Of a stretch of 64,000 bases of DNA, positions 26,624-35,070 are shown in pieces (position 1 is the stretch's first letter; each line of letters starts with the position of its first letter). The position numbers and the translations under genes were made by a program. The stretch covers positions 1 through 64,000 of the forward strand of contig JAVWIF010000002.1 in the NCBI GenBank assembly GCA_036639635.1. Direction: 5' to 3'. The notes beneath the pieces were generated by a model. The model was not told where the DNA came from, ran no database searches, and saw only the letters and a list, made by a program, of their open reading frames with translations. The DNA comes from JAVWIF01 sp036639635 (GTDB lineage: Bacteria; Bacillota_I; Bacilli_A; Erysipelotrichales; Erysipelotrichaceae).

Positions 26624-28062
26624 TGATATTCTTCACCGTCTAAAGAGAATGTTTTACAAGCTACAATTTTCACTTCGACGATATCTCCAATTTTTGCGCT
26701 ATCACTTCTAAAATTTACAAGTTTATTCGTTTCCGTATAACCGCTCAATACTTCTTTGTTTTTCTTAGAAAAACCATCCACCAATACTTTTACGTTGCGT
26801 CCTAAATAAGCATCATTATCAATTTTCGCATACGCATTCCACCTATTATTTAAGATTTGTAAACGTTCTTGTTTGATTGCTAATGGAATATTGTCTTCCA
26901 TGCGTGCAGCGGGAGTACCCTCTCTTGGTGAATAAATAAAGGTAAATGCATTATCAAAATGACATTCATCAACCAATTCTAACGTGTGTTGGAATTGTTC
27001 ATCACTTTCATTAGGAAATCCTACAATAATATCCGTAGAAAATGCACAATTAGGTAGACGATCCTTTATCTTATGAAAGAGTGTTACGTATTGTTCTCGC
27101 GTATAGCGTCTTCCCATGATTCTAAGTATTTCACTGTCTCCGCTCTGTACTGGTAAATGAATAAATGGCATAATATTATCATAACGAGCAATCACATCAA
27201 TCATTTCATCACTAAAGTCCCAAGGATGTGAAGTTGTAAAACGAATTCGTTCAATGCCAATTTTTGCACTTTCTTCTAACAGTTTAGCAAACCCGCCTTC
27301 TATATGTAAATCTTTCCCATAAGAATTCACGTTTTGCCCTAATAGAGTTACTTCTTTATATCCTTCATCTTTTAGACTACGCACCTCATTTAGTACATCA
27401 TCAAGTGTTCTAGAACGTTCCTTTCCTCGCGTATAAGGAACAATACAATACGTACAAAACTTATCACATCCATACATGATATTTACCCATGCTTTATGTT
27501 TACCAAAACGTTTTACTGGTAAGTTTTCAACAACTTCTCCCTCTTTTGATAAGACTTCAACACTTCGTTTACCACTCATCATAACATCATATAAAAGCAC
27601 TGGTAGACGGTGGATATTATGTGTTCCAAAGATAATATTGACATGTCGATATTTTTCTAATAAAACTTGCATAATTTCTTCTTCTTGTGCCATACAACCA
27701 CACAATCCAAAAATCAAATCCGGGTTTTGTTTCTTCAATCTTTTTAAAGAGCCAAGTTCTCCTAATACTTTATCTTCCGCATTTTTACGAATCGCACACG
27801 TGTTCATCAAAATAAAATCAGCCTCTTCAGGCTTGTCGCAAGGTGTAAACATCATCTGTTCTAAGATACCCGCTAAAGTTTCACTATCACGTTCGTTTGC
27901 TTGACAACCATACGTTCTTAAATAATATTTCTTTCCTAAGCCTATTTGTTTAATTTGAACAGGTATTTCAAATAATGATTTTTCAATGATTGATTCTTTA
28001 CTCGTTCTTTTTTGGGCTTCTTTTAAATTAGGTAGTGCCCAACCTGGTTGACTCTTTACCAT
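26617..28062 (-). CDS. miaB: tRNA-2-methylthio-N6-dimethylallyladenosine synthase
   Basis: Radical-SAM methylthiotransferase that converts i6A37 to ms2i6A37 in tRNAs reading UNN codons. The N-terminal UPF0004 domain carries the auxiliary cluster Cys residues (RTYGCQANERDSE, MNTCAIRKNAEDK, LCGCMAQEEE). The radical-SAM motif CxxxCxxC is YGCDKFCTYCIVPYTRGKERS. A C-terminal TRAM domain ends the protein. The length of 481 includes an N-terminal extension of about 45 residues, as in Bacillus. It needs two 4Fe-4S clusters. Confidence 0.96.
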   Translation of the reverse strand: MVKSQPGWALPNLKEAQKRTSKESIIEKSLFEIPVQIKQIGLGKKYYLRTYGCQANERDSETLAGILEQMMFTPCDKPEEADFILMNTCAIRKNAEDKVLGELGSLKRLKKQNPDLIFGLCGCMAQEEEIMQVLLEKYRHVNIIFGTHNIHRLPVLLYDVMMSGKRSVEVLSKEGEVVENLPVKRFGKHKAWVNIMYGCDKFCTYCIVPYTRGKERSRTLDDVLNEVRSLKDEGYKEVTLLGQNVNSYGKDLHIEGGFAKLLEESAKIGIERIRFTTSHPWDFSDEMIDVIARYDNIMPFIHLPVQSGDSEILRIMGRRYTREQYVTLFHKIKDRLPNCAFSTDIIVGFPNESDEQFQHTLELVDECHFDNAFTFIYSPREGTPAARMEDNIPLAIKQERLQILNNRWNAYAKIDNDAYLGRNVKVLVDGFSKKNKEVLSGYTETNKLVNFRSDSAKIGDIVEVKIVACKTFSLDGEEYQK

Positions 28063-28112
28063 AAATACTTCTCCTTTACCTATCTATATCACATCATAAG
28101 ATGTTATGAACT

Positions 28113-28136
28113 AAAAAAACCAAGCTTGGCTTGGTT
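28113..28136 (-). terminator. ferredoxin gene terminator
   Basis: An 8-bp stem AACCAAGC/GCTTGGTT with a 3-base loop is followed by seven Ts, directly at the stop codon. Confidence 0.85.
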
Positions 28137-28309
28137 TACTGAGAGATTGCTTCAACTGGGCAAGCAGAAATACAAGCTCCACAGTCAATACAAGTTCCTT
28201 CATCACATACAGATTTAGAATCTGCATTCATTGATAAAGCTCCTACTGGACAAACTCCTACACAAGCACCGCAACCGATGCAAGTATCTTCATTTACATT
28301 AACTGGCAT
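28136..28309 (-). CDS. 2[4Fe-4S] ferredoxin
   Basis: A 57-residue protein. Both cluster motifs are complete: CIGCGACVGVCP and CIDCGACISACP, in the clostridial-type two-cluster arrangement. It is a soluble low-potential electron carrier typical of anaerobes. It has its own promoter (-35 TTGCAA 28360-28365, -10 TATAAT 28338-28343), an AAGGAGG ribosome site and its own terminator, so it is monocistronic. It could supply electrons to Fe-S enzymes, including the adjacent radical-SAM MiaB, but no specific partner is shown. Confidence 0.93.
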   Translation of the reverse strand: MPVNVNEDTCIGCGACVGVCPVGALSMNADSKSVCDEGTCIDCGACISACPVEAISQ

Positions 28310-28337
28310 TTACAAATACCTCCTTTATAACATGTCT

Positions 28338-28365
28338 ATTATAACATAAGAGCGTTGTCTTGCAA
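28338..28365 (-). promoter_or_regulatory. ferredoxin gene promoter
   Basis: On the minus strand a -35 TTGCAA and -10 TATAAT are separated by 16 bases, with an upstream TG extension, about 25 bases before the start codon. Confidence 0.78.
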
Positions 28366-28384
28366 GCATTTTATGATAAGAAAA

Positions 28385-28412
28385 GGTCTAATTTCGTGAA
28401 TGAAATTAGACC
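28385..28412 (-). terminator. ymdB terminator
   Basis: A perfect 11-bp stem GGTCTAATTTC/GAAATTAGACC with a 6-base loop is followed by TTTTCTT on the minus strand, ten bases after the ymdB stop. Confidence 0.85.
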
Positions 28413-28421
28413 AATGTGTAC

Positions 28422-29207
28422 TTACATTTCAACATTATTAGGACGAATTTGAATTCGTTCAATATGTGTAGCTCTATTTGTTGTTTCATCAATTGTAACA
28501 ACAACCCCACAGAAGATACCAGGACCTTCCGCTATTTTAAATTTTGTTTTCTCATCGCTTGTAAATCGTGTCAGAATTTCTTCTACATCACGACCTAACA
28601 CGCTAGTATACGCACCACACATACCTAAGTCGCTAATTGCTGCGCATCCATAAACAATACGTTCATCTGCTGTTTGTACATGGGTATGCGTACCAACTAC
28701 AATTTGAACACGAGATGCAAACTGATACGTAAATGCTATCTTTTCACTTGTTACTTCTCCATGAAAATCAACAATATGAATATCTGCCTCTACGTCTTGT
28801 AAGATATCTTCCATACAAAAGAAGGGAGAATCTATTACATTGTTCATCCATACTTCCCCTGAAAGATTACTTATCGCCACACGTTTGCCATTGACATCTA
28901 CTACAAGTGTATGTTGACCATATTCAACAGGATCCATATTTGCTGGACGAACCATTTTATCTGCTTCATCAATGAATTGATAAATATCATTTTTAGAAAA
29001 GGTATGGTTCCCCATAGCAATAACATCAATTCCATAGCTTAACAATTGATTATAAATTTTACGTGTTATTCCTTTGCCATGAGCAGCATTTTCGCCATTC
29101 GCGACAACTAAATCAATTTGATATTTTTCTTTTAATGCCGGTAATTGTTCACGTACAACACTTCTACCAACACTTCCAACAATATCCCCAATACATAATA
29201 TATTCAT
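28422..29207 (-). CDS. ymdB: YmdB-family metallophosphoesterase
   Basis: Calcineurin-like phosphodiesterase of the YmdB family. In Bacillus it hydrolyses 2',3'-cyclic nucleotides and influences biofilm and motility decisions. Metal ligands are visible in MNILCIGDIVGSVGR, VANGENAAHGKGIT, VIAMGNHTFSKND, IVDFHGEVTSEK and VVGTHTHVQTADE. The length of 261 is typical. The start is one base from the rny stop, so the conserved rny-ymdB pair is preserved. Confidence 0.92.
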   Translation of the reverse strand: MNILCIGDIVGSVGRSVVREQLPALKEKYQIDLVVANGENAAHGKGITRKIYNQLLSYGIDVIAMGNHTFSKNDIYQFIDEADKMVRPANMDPVEYGQHTLVVDVNGKRVAISNLSGEVWMNNVIDSPFFCMEDILQDVEADIHIVDFHGEVTSEKIAFTYQFASRVQIVVGTHTHVQTADERIVYGCAAISDLGMCGAYTSVLGRDVEEILTRFTSDEKTKFKIAEGPGIFCGVVVTIDETTNRATHIERIQIRPNNVEM

Positions 29208-29208
29208 T

Positions 29209-30762
29209 TTATTTTGCTAATTCGCAAGCTCTAATTTCACGAATAACCGTTACTTTAATTTGTCCTGGATACGTAAGTTCTGCTTCAATCTTATCTTTAA
29301 TATCACGTGCTAATTTATGACAAGATAAATCATCCATCTTTTCAGGAATTGCCATTACACGTACTTCACGTCCAGCTTGAATAGCATATGCACTATCTAC
29401 ACCATCAAATGATTTGGTAATTTTTTCTAACTCTTCTAAACGATTAATATAGTTCTGTAATGCTTCATAACGTGCACCAGGACGCGCTGCACTAATGGTA
29501 TCCGCAGCAATCACAAGATTACTAATTAAGTATTGTGTCTCTACTTCTCCATGGTGAGATTGAATGGCATTTAAAACCACTTCACGTTCTCCATGTTTCT
29601 TACAGAATTTATAACCTAGTTCAATATGGCTTCCTTCTACTTCAAAGTCTAAGGCTTTACCAATATCATGTAACAATCCAGCACGTTTTGCCAATTGTTG
29701 ATTTAAGCCAAGTTCGGCTGCCATCATACCTGTTAAGTGAGCAACTTCCATACTGTGTTGTAATGCATTTTGTCCATATGAATAACGATATTTTAAACGA
29801 CCAATCAAACGAATAATTTCACGGTCAATTTTTCCAATACCAAGTTTGAAGACTGTGTCTTCACCCGTTTTCATAATGCCGTTTTCCATTTCAGCTTTGA
29901 TTTTATTAACAACTTCCTCAATGCGTCCTGGCTGAATTCTACCATCTTTAATCAACTGTTCTAAAGCTAAACGAGCAGTTTCTCTACGAATTGGATCAAA
30001 ACAAGAAACCGTAATTGTTTCAGGTGTATCATCGATAATCAAATCTACACCAGTGGCTTGTTCAATTGCTTTAATATTACGACCTTCACGTCCAATAATT
30101 CGACCTTTCATTTCTTCACTTGGAAGACTTACAACAGATACAGTACGATCAACGGCTTCATCTTGTGAAATTCGTTGGATACTTAAAGCTACAATATTTC
30201 TCGCTTTTTCATCTGCACTAGCTTTTGCTTCATCTTCTTTGTCTTTAATGTAAGACATTAGTTCTTTTTCCATCCGTTTTTCCGTAATCGCAAATAATTC
30301 CTCTTTTGCCTCACTTGTAGACATAGCAGCGACACGTTCTAATTCTTCTACTTGTATATCTATTTTACCTTGTAATTCCTTATCTTTTTCATCTAGTATT
30401 GCCATTTTATCAGCTAATTGCGCACTCTTAACATCAATTTGTTTTTCCTTACTCGTTAGAGTTTCATCACGGAAATTCAAATTGTCTTCGCGACGTAACA
30501 GTTTATTTTCCATATCAGTAACTTCCTGTTTACGTTCTTTTATTTCTTTTTCGGCTGCGATTTTTAATTCATGAGCTTGTGTACGACCGTCTAAAACTGC
30601 TTGTTTGACTGCAGAATCTGCTTTTGATTCTGCCTCTCTTAACAGCATAGTAGCCTTTTGCTGATCTTTATTTAAACCTGCTTTGGATATGATAAACATA
30701 ATTAACAATCCAACTGCAAGACCTGTCAACACAGACAAAAAGATGACCAATGTATTATTCAT
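29209..30762 (-). CDS. rny: ribonuclease Y
   Basis: Membrane-anchored endoribonuclease that starts mRNA decay in Firmicutes. It has one N-terminal membrane span (about residues 4-24), then a long coiled coil rich in Glu/Lys (about 30-200). A KH domain follows, with the GxxG loop GRIIGREGRNIKAIEQATG. The HD domain has AGLLHDIGKALDFE. The start is placed at 30762 behind ATGGAGG, giving 517 residues, the standard size. The promoter at 30816-30844 precedes a leader hairpin, AGAGAG/CTCTCT. Confidence 0.96.
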   Translation of the reverse strand: MNNTLVIFLSVLTGLAVGLLIMFIISKAGLNKDQQKATMLLREAESKADSAVKQAVLDGRTQAHELKIAAEKEIKERKQEVTDMENKLLRREDNLNFRDETLTSKEKQIDVKSAQLADKMAILDEKDKELQGKIDIQVEELERVAAMSTSEAKEELFAITEKRMEKELMSYIKDKEDEAKASADEKARNIVALSIQRISQDEAVDRTVSVVSLPSEEMKGRIIGREGRNIKAIEQATGVDLIIDDTPETITVSCFDPIRRETARLALEQLIKDGRIQPGRIEEVVNKIKAEMENGIMKTGEDTVFKLGIGKIDREIIRLIGRLKYRYSYGQNALQHSMEVAHLTGMMAAELGLNQQLAKRAGLLHDIGKALDFEVEGSHIELGYKFCKKHGEREVVLNAIQSHHGEVETQYLISNLVIAADTISAARPGARYEALQNYINRLEELEKITKSFDGVDSAYAIQAGREVRVMAIPEKMDDLSCHKLARDIKDKIEAELTYPGQIKVTVIREIRACELAK

Positions 30763-30815
30763 ACATATTTCCTCCATTCGTCTTTTTCTAAAGAGAGTTT
30801 TTCTCTCTACGTTAT

Positions 30816-30844
30816 ATTGTACATAAATTTCGGACTTTTCTCAA
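30816..30844 (-). promoter_or_regulatory. rny promoter
   Basis: On the minus strand a -35 TTGAGA (30839-30844), 17 bases and a -10 TACAAT (30816-30821). It starts a transcript for rny-ymdB with a hairpin near 30793-30808 in the leader. Confidence 0.75.
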
Positions 30845-30919
30845 CAAAAATAACTACTTTTCACAAATTATAGCGTGATTTTGAAGCGTTTTCATTATAT
30901 TTTAAACAATATTAAAAAA

Positions 30920-30942
30920 AAGAAGAGATTTTTACTCTTCTT
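30920..30942 (-). terminator. recA terminator
   Basis: An 8-bp stem AAGAAGAG/CTCTTCTT with a 7-base loop is followed by a run of Ts. The recA stop codon lies in the hairpin. Confidence 0.85.
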
Positions 30943-31969
30943 TTAACATCTTTTCTGTTCGCTTATCTTTTAGTTTTTTAGCTAATTCTTCCATTAATGC
31001 ATGATTTCCTTTAATTGTAGTCTTTGCTGCTTCTTTCCCTTGTCCAATTTTTTCACCATTATATGAGAACCAAGCACCACTTTTATTTACAATTTCATAA
31101 TCAACACATAGATCGAGTAATTCAGCTACATAAGAAATACCTTCTCCATACATAATTTCAAGCGCTGCTATTTTAAAAGGTGGCGCCACTTTATTTTTAA
31201 CTACTTTTACATTTACTTTATTTCCAATAATATCAGTTCCGTTTTTAATTGCTTCACTACGACGAATATCCAAACGTACAGAAGAATAAAACTTTAAAGC
31301 GCGTCCACCAGGTGTCGTCTCTGGATTTCCAAACATAATACCTACTTTTTCACGTAACTGATTTATGAAAATAGCAGTACATTCACTACGGTTCATCACA
31401 CCGCTTAATTTACGCATTGCTTTTGACATTAGACGAGCTTGCAATCCAACTTGTGAATCACCCATTTCCCCATCTAATTCAGCTTGTGGAACAAGTGCGG
31501 CCACAGAGTCAACAACAACCAAATCAATGGCACCACTCTTAATTAACATTTCTGTTATTTCTAATGCTTGTTCTCCACTATCTGGTTGAGATAAAATTAA
31601 TTCTTCAATATTTACACCTAAATTTTTAGCATAGTTTGGATCAATTGCATTTTCAGCATCAATAAAAGCTGCTCGCCCACCATTTTTTTGCACTTCTGCT
31701 ATAGCATGCAAAGCAAGTGTTGTTTTTCCACTCGATTCAGGACCATAGATTTCAATAATTCTTCCTCGTGGATATCCACCAATACCAAGTGCTTCATCTA
31801 ACTTAATAGAACCAGACGAAATGGCATCAATATCAACTGCTCCACGATCTCCTAATTTCATAATGGAACCTTTGCCAAACTGTTTCTCTATTTGTTTAAT
31901 AGCATCATCTAATAATGCATCTTTTTTCTTTGATTCTTTATCTTCGCTTACTTTCTTTTCTTTTTCCAT
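30932..31969 (-). CDS. recA: recombinase RecA
   Basis: Central strand-exchange protein and SOS coprotease. Walker A is [16 protein letters not shown] and Walker [12 protein letters not shown], and the DNA-binding loop region reads [39 protein letters not shown] follows. The length of 345 is normal and the C-terminus is Lys/Glu-rich. It is the last gene of a rodZ-pgsA-cinA-recA string, which mirrors Bacillus except for the shortened cinA. No LexA-box-like palindrome was noticed directly upstream, but that gap is only 18 bases. Confidence 0.98.
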   Translation of the reverse strand: MEKEKKVSEDKESKKKDALLDDAIKQIEKQFGKGSIMKLGDRGAVDIDAISSGSIKLDEALGIGGYPRGRIIEIYGPESSGKTTLALHAIAEVQKNGGRAAFIDAENAIDPNYAKNLGVNIEELILSQPDSGEQALEITEMLIKSGAIDLVVVDSVAALVPQAELDGEMGDSQVGLQARLMSKAMRKLSGVMNRSECTAIFINQLREKVGIMFGNPETTPGGRALKFYSSVRLDIRRSEAIKNGTDIIGNKVNVKVVKNKVAPPFKIAALEIMYGEGISYVAELLDLCVDYEIVNKSGAWFSYNGEKIGQGKEAAKTTIKGNHALMEELAKKLKDKRTEKMLKEE

Positions 31970-31987
31970 TTGTATTCTCCTCGTATG

Positions 31988-32455
31988 TTAACCATTTTTA
32001 TGTTGTATGAACTCCTTTGTTATATTGATCATTTCTTTTACTACGCTTTGCCGGACTTCATTTCTTTTTCCTTTAAAATGAAACTCAAATACTTCACTAT
32101 TTTCTTTTGAAACAACCGCACAATATACAAGTCCTGACGCTTTTCCTTCTAAAGTACTAGGTCCTGCATTTCCACTACAAGAAACACAAATATCAACATC
32201 TAATAATGTTCTTGCTTTACGTGCCATATCAAGTGCACAAGGCGCACTCACCACACCATACTCTTCAATTATATTAACAGCTACATGAACAACATCAATT
32301 TTACAACTCGTAGCATACGTTACTACTGCTCCTTTAAAAACGCTAGAAGCACCACTAACATCGCCAATCCTACTAGCAAACAAGCCCGCTGTTAAGCTTT
32401 CACAACTACCGATGCTAAGCTTATTTTGTTTTAAGATTTCGATTAACTCATGCAT
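31988..32455 (-). CDS. CinA C-terminal domain protein (PncC-type nicotinamide-nucleotide amidase)
   Basis: A 155-residue stand-alone CinA C-terminal domain. SIGSCESLTAGLFASRIGDVSGASSVF and SCSGNAGPSTLEGKASGLVY carry the conserved Ser/Lys-type active-site regions of PncC, which deamidates NMN to NaMN. The N-terminal MoCF-like pyrophosphatase domain found in full-length CinA at this location in Bacillus is missing, and no remnant is visible. The start overlaps the pgsA stop by one base (TAATG). Confidence 0.88.
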   Translation of the reverse strand: MHELIEILKQNKLSIGSCESLTAGLFASRIGDVSGASSVFKGAVVTYATSCKIDVVHVAVNIIEEYGVVSAPCALDMARKARTLLDVDICVSCSGNAGPSTLEGKASGLVYCAVVSKENSEVFEFHFKGKRNEVRQSVVKEMINITKEFIQHKNG

Positions 32456-33042
32456 TACATACTCTCCAGCACTATATCTTTTAATTTTATAAAATAGTCA
32501 ATTCCACTAGCAACTGATACAAAAACTGCTGCCCATAATAATATCGTAGTTATTGGTAAATTAAAAAAAGCAAATGGCATATTATTTAATAACAAGAAAA
32601 CAATCGTACTCATTTGTAGTACCGTTTTAATTTTCCCCATCATTCCAGCTGCGACGACTTTACCTGAAGCACTTGCATTCATACGCAATCCATCAACAAT
32701 CATATCTCTCCAAATCATAATAATGACTGGTATAATTGAAATTTTTCCACTTACAGCAAACAAAATAAACATGGTGTTTACCAAAAGTTTATCAGCAATT
32801 GGATCAATAAACTTTCCAAAAGATGTGACTAAATTACGTTTTCTTGCTATACTTCCATCTAAATAATCCGTAAAAGAAGCCGTAGCAAAGAGCACTAGTA
32901 CCAATAAACTTCCTAGCGTAATATCTACACGTACATTGTTAAAAGTTATATCAATCAGTGCACCATCATAAAACAAATAAAGACCAGCAATCACTGGCAC
33001 TAAAACTATTCTAAAAACAGATATTTTATTTGGTAAGTTCAT
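32455..33042 (-). CDS. pgsA: CDP-diacylglycerol-glycerol-3-phosphate 3-phosphatidyltransferase
   Basis: Membrane enzyme of phosphatidylglycerol synthesis. The CDP-alcohol phosphotransferase motif is DYLDGSIARKRNLVTSFGKF followed by IDPIADK, with all Asp residues in place. The N-terminus MNLPNKISVFRIVLVPV is typical, and about five membrane segments are readable. The 195-residue length fits. It sits between rodZ and cinA, as in Bacillus, with one-base overlaps on both sides. Confidence 0.95.
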   Translation of the reverse strand: MNLPNKISVFRIVLVPVIAGLYLFYDGALIDITFNNVRVDITLGSLLVLVLFATASFTDYLDGSIARKRNLVTSFGKFIDPIADKLLVNTMFILFAVSGKISIIPVIIMIWRDMIVDGLRMNASASGKVVAAGMMGKIKTVLQMSTIVFLLLNNMPFAFFNLPITTILLWAAVFVSVASGIDYFIKLKDIVLESM

Positions 33043-34007
33043 TATTTATCACCTGCAACACTAAATTCAAGCATAACGCTACTATTAGAGTTTACTTTAC
33101 TTTCATCTATCTTAATATTTTTACCATTTAATTTCACGGCAGTTGCATTCATCCATCCAACATTCAATTGGATTTTCATCCCTTTTTTAGCTTTAATTGT
33201 TGCTTTTGCTGTTGATTGATAGTTATATACTTTACTAACGGGTTCACTTAATACTTTTCCATCCACACTTACGCTAAATCCAGAATTACTACCTCCAAAG
33301 TACACTTCAAAATTCAAATCATCGCCATCTTTTGCATTATCAATCGTATATTGCGTTAATGAATCTTTCACAACTTCGATTTCTTTATTGGTTTCTTCTT
33401 TTTTGTTATTTTCTTTTTCTTCAGTTGTTGGATATTTGTTATTACCATTTTCTTTTTGTACATCAGCAATTGGTTGTTCATCAACTTTTTTAGCTTCACC
33501 CTTATTATCTATTTTCAAATAAATAACAAAAGCACTCATTAAAACAATCGCAACTACACCAACAACCGCAACTAAAGAGACTAACGATAAATCCGTTTTT
33601 TTAAGATTTACTTTCTTAAACTTAGGTTTATCAAATTCAGGTTTGTGAAACTTTCCAGTTTTCTTTTGTTCAGTTGTACTTTCTACTTTTGATAACTTTT
33701 TACTATTTGCAATGTGTTTTTCGATTTCTTCATGATTTAATTGCATTGTCATCGTAAAAGAGTTTGTATATTCATCTATATTTTGACGTAATTCATCTTT
33801 TATATCTTCAAAATTTAAGTCTATTGTATCACAATAAGATTTTATAAAAAAACGAAGATAAGAAAGATCATCATGAAAAAACTCAATATCTCCTTCTTCT
33901 ATAGCCTTAATATGTTTTACTGTAAGTCTTGTTTTTTTGCTAATTTCTTCTATCGTCATTCCTAATGCTAATCTTTTTTCTTTTAATAATCTTCCTATAT
34001 TTTCCAC
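33042..34007 (-). CDS. rodZ: RodZ-like membrane protein with N-terminal HTH (YmfM)
   Basis: Links the cytoskeleton and elongation machinery to the membrane. An N-terminal Xre-type HTH (IGRLLKEKRLALGMTIEEIS, TRLTVKHIKAIEEGD; residues about 3-70) is followed by a Lys-rich linker and one membrane span (LVSLVAVVGVVAIVLMSAFV). The Asn/Glu/Lys-rich extracellular region ends in a DUF4115-like beta domain (about 235-321). I chose the GTG at 34007 because AGAGGTG is correctly spaced; a longer ATG start adds 21 codons of promoter-like DNA. A strong promoter lies upstream. Confidence 0.88.
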   Translation of the reverse strand: MENIGRLLKEKRLALGMTIEEISKKTRLTVKHIKAIEEGDIEFFHDDLSYLRFFIKSYCDTIDLNFEDIKDELRQNIDEYTNSFTMTMQLNHEEIEKHIANSKKLSKVESTTEQKKTGKFHKPEFDKPKFKKVNLKKTDLSLVSLVAVVGVVAIVLMSAFVIYLKIDNKGEAKKVDEQPIADVQKENGNNKYPTTEEKENNKKEETNKEIEVVKDSLTQYTIDNAKDGDDLNFEVYFGGSNSGFSVSVDGKVLSEPVSKVYNYQSTAKATIKAKKGMKIQLNVGWMNATAVKLNGKNIKIDESKVNSNSSVMLEFSVAGDK

Positions 34008-34056
34008 AATTACACCTCTTATAATAATAGTATAGCCATTTTTCGCTATATTAAGT

Positions 34057-34085
34057 ATTATAACAAGCATTTTCTCTTATGTAAA
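34057..34085 (-). promoter_or_regulatory. promoter of the rodZ-pgsA-cinA-recA operon
   Basis: On the minus strand a -35 TTTACA (34080-34085), a 17-base spacer and a perfect -10 TATAAT (34057-34062). Confidence 0.85.
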
Positions 34086-34135
34086 TTAGTATTGCTTAAG
34101 ATTTGCTTAATTTAAACGATTACTCTGGTTTAATT

Positions 34136-34168
34136 AAAAAAAAGAGCGTTTTATGCAAACAACTCTTT
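34136..34168 (-). terminator. terminator of the RNase P RNA gene
   Basis: The outer stem AAAGAG/CTCTTT and an inner GTTT/AAAC pairing are followed by eight Ts on the minus strand, just after the 3' end of the RNA. Confidence 0.75.
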
Positions 34169-34173
34169 ATTTT

Positions 34174-34532
34174 TTTATTGCATAAGCCATGTTCTGTACC
34201 TTTTACAAGGTGACAGTCATTTATCTACGTAAATAAATTTACGTTCCACAGATGATTTCGTTTCATCTCTGTGAATTCCCCTACCAAATTTGGGTTTCTC
34301 GCTTGTGGGGTTTACCCGTTCCACCTTTACAATTTCTTGTAAAGCAATCGTTTCTGTGGCACTTTTACAGGATTCCGCCATAACCGAAGTCTTAGGCTTT
34401 CCTCCAGCCGTCAACGTTTACACGTTGCCTGAGCTTATTTTTTCATTCAGCACAAACACTACAATCATCACAGATTGTGCGAGCATGGACTTTCCTCTAA
34501 TTCTTTAAGAACCAGCGACTGTCTACAATAAT
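34174..34532 (-). ncRNA. rnpB: RNase P RNA, bacterial type B
   Basis: Catalytic RNA that matures tRNA 5' ends. Read on the minus strand it has the universally conserved segments in order: GAGGAAAGTCCATGCTCGCA (CR-I), GACGGCTGGAGGAAAGCCTA, AAAGTGCCACAGAAACG (CR-II/III), GGTAAACCCCACAAGCGAG, CCAAATTTGGTAGGGGAA (CR-IV) and ACAGAACATGGCTTATG (CR-V). P1 can form between TTATTG at the 5' end and CAATAA at the 3' end, which I used to set the ends; they may be off by several bases. About 360 nt is slightly short for type B. The gpsB-rnpB adjacency matches Bacillus. Confidence 0.95.
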
Positions 34533-34548
34533 CATTTTATTAATCTTT

Positions 34549-34866
34549 TTATTTTTTGAAAACTTCATTCTCCAAACGCGTTAAACGTTTTAAAATGTCT
34601 AAGTTTCCCGGTTGCTGATGTGTTTCATTTGCTGAAGCACTTGCTTTTCCTTCAACTTCAACAATCTTTGCTTTAAGGGTTGTAACTTGCTTTTCATATT
34701 CTTGCAAGCGATCTCCTAAGGTATTGATCATAGTAACATATTCTTGATAGTCTGAAATAACGCAATCAAGAAATTCGTCAACTTCTACAGAAGAGTATCC
34801 TTTAAAATCAATATTAAACTGTTTATTTAACACATCTTCAACTGTAAGCTTAAATCTCTTTTCCAT
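34549..34866 (-). CDS. gpsB: cell-division protein GpsB (DivIVA family)
   Basis: Small coiled-coil adaptor that links penicillin-binding proteins to the divisome. The N-terminal membrane-binding DivIVA motif reads TVEDVLNKQFNIDFKGYSSV and EVDEFLDCVI. A coiled coil (about 40-70), a variable linker and a C-terminal trimerising helix (DILKRLTRLENEVFKK) follow. The start at 34866 has GAAGGTG upstream and gives 105 residues, the usual size. It is divergent from the class A PBP gene, a fitting partner because GpsB binds class A PBPs. Confidence 0.93.
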   Translation of the reverse strand: MEKRFKLTVEDVLNKQFNIDFKGYSSVEVDEFLDCVISDYQEYVTMINTLGDRLQEYEKQVTTLKAKIVEVEGKASASANETHQQPGNLDILKRLTRLENEVFKK

Positions 34867-34985
34867 AAATATCACCTTCGCCTTGTTATAGTTTCTCAAA
34901 TAAATGACAAAAAATCAAGTATAATTAACAGTTCTTTGAAAAATCTATAAAAAAAGTATGACGTTTTTCTTAAAGCAGTGGAAAT

Positions 34986-35010
34986 CATTTGTAAAATACT
35001 TTATACTATT
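34986..35010 (+). promoter_or_regulatory. candidate promoter of the first pbp gene
   Basis: A -10 TATACT lies 17 bases after a weak -35 TGGAAA, about 65 bases before the start codon. The -10 is good but the -35 is poor. Confidence 0.4.
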
Positions 35011-35070
35011 TAAAGAAACGTGAAATACAAATTTATAAATGAATCGTAAAATATATAGGAGGAACATCCC

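Noticed and set aside
27476..27904. 142-codon open frame on the plus strand
   Set aside because: It lies fully antisense to miaB, has no ribosome site or family motif, and mirrors the codon pattern of the real gene.
34217..34508. Open frames on both strands between rodZ and gpsB
   Set aside because: They lie inside the RNase P RNA, whose conserved blocks explain the sequence.
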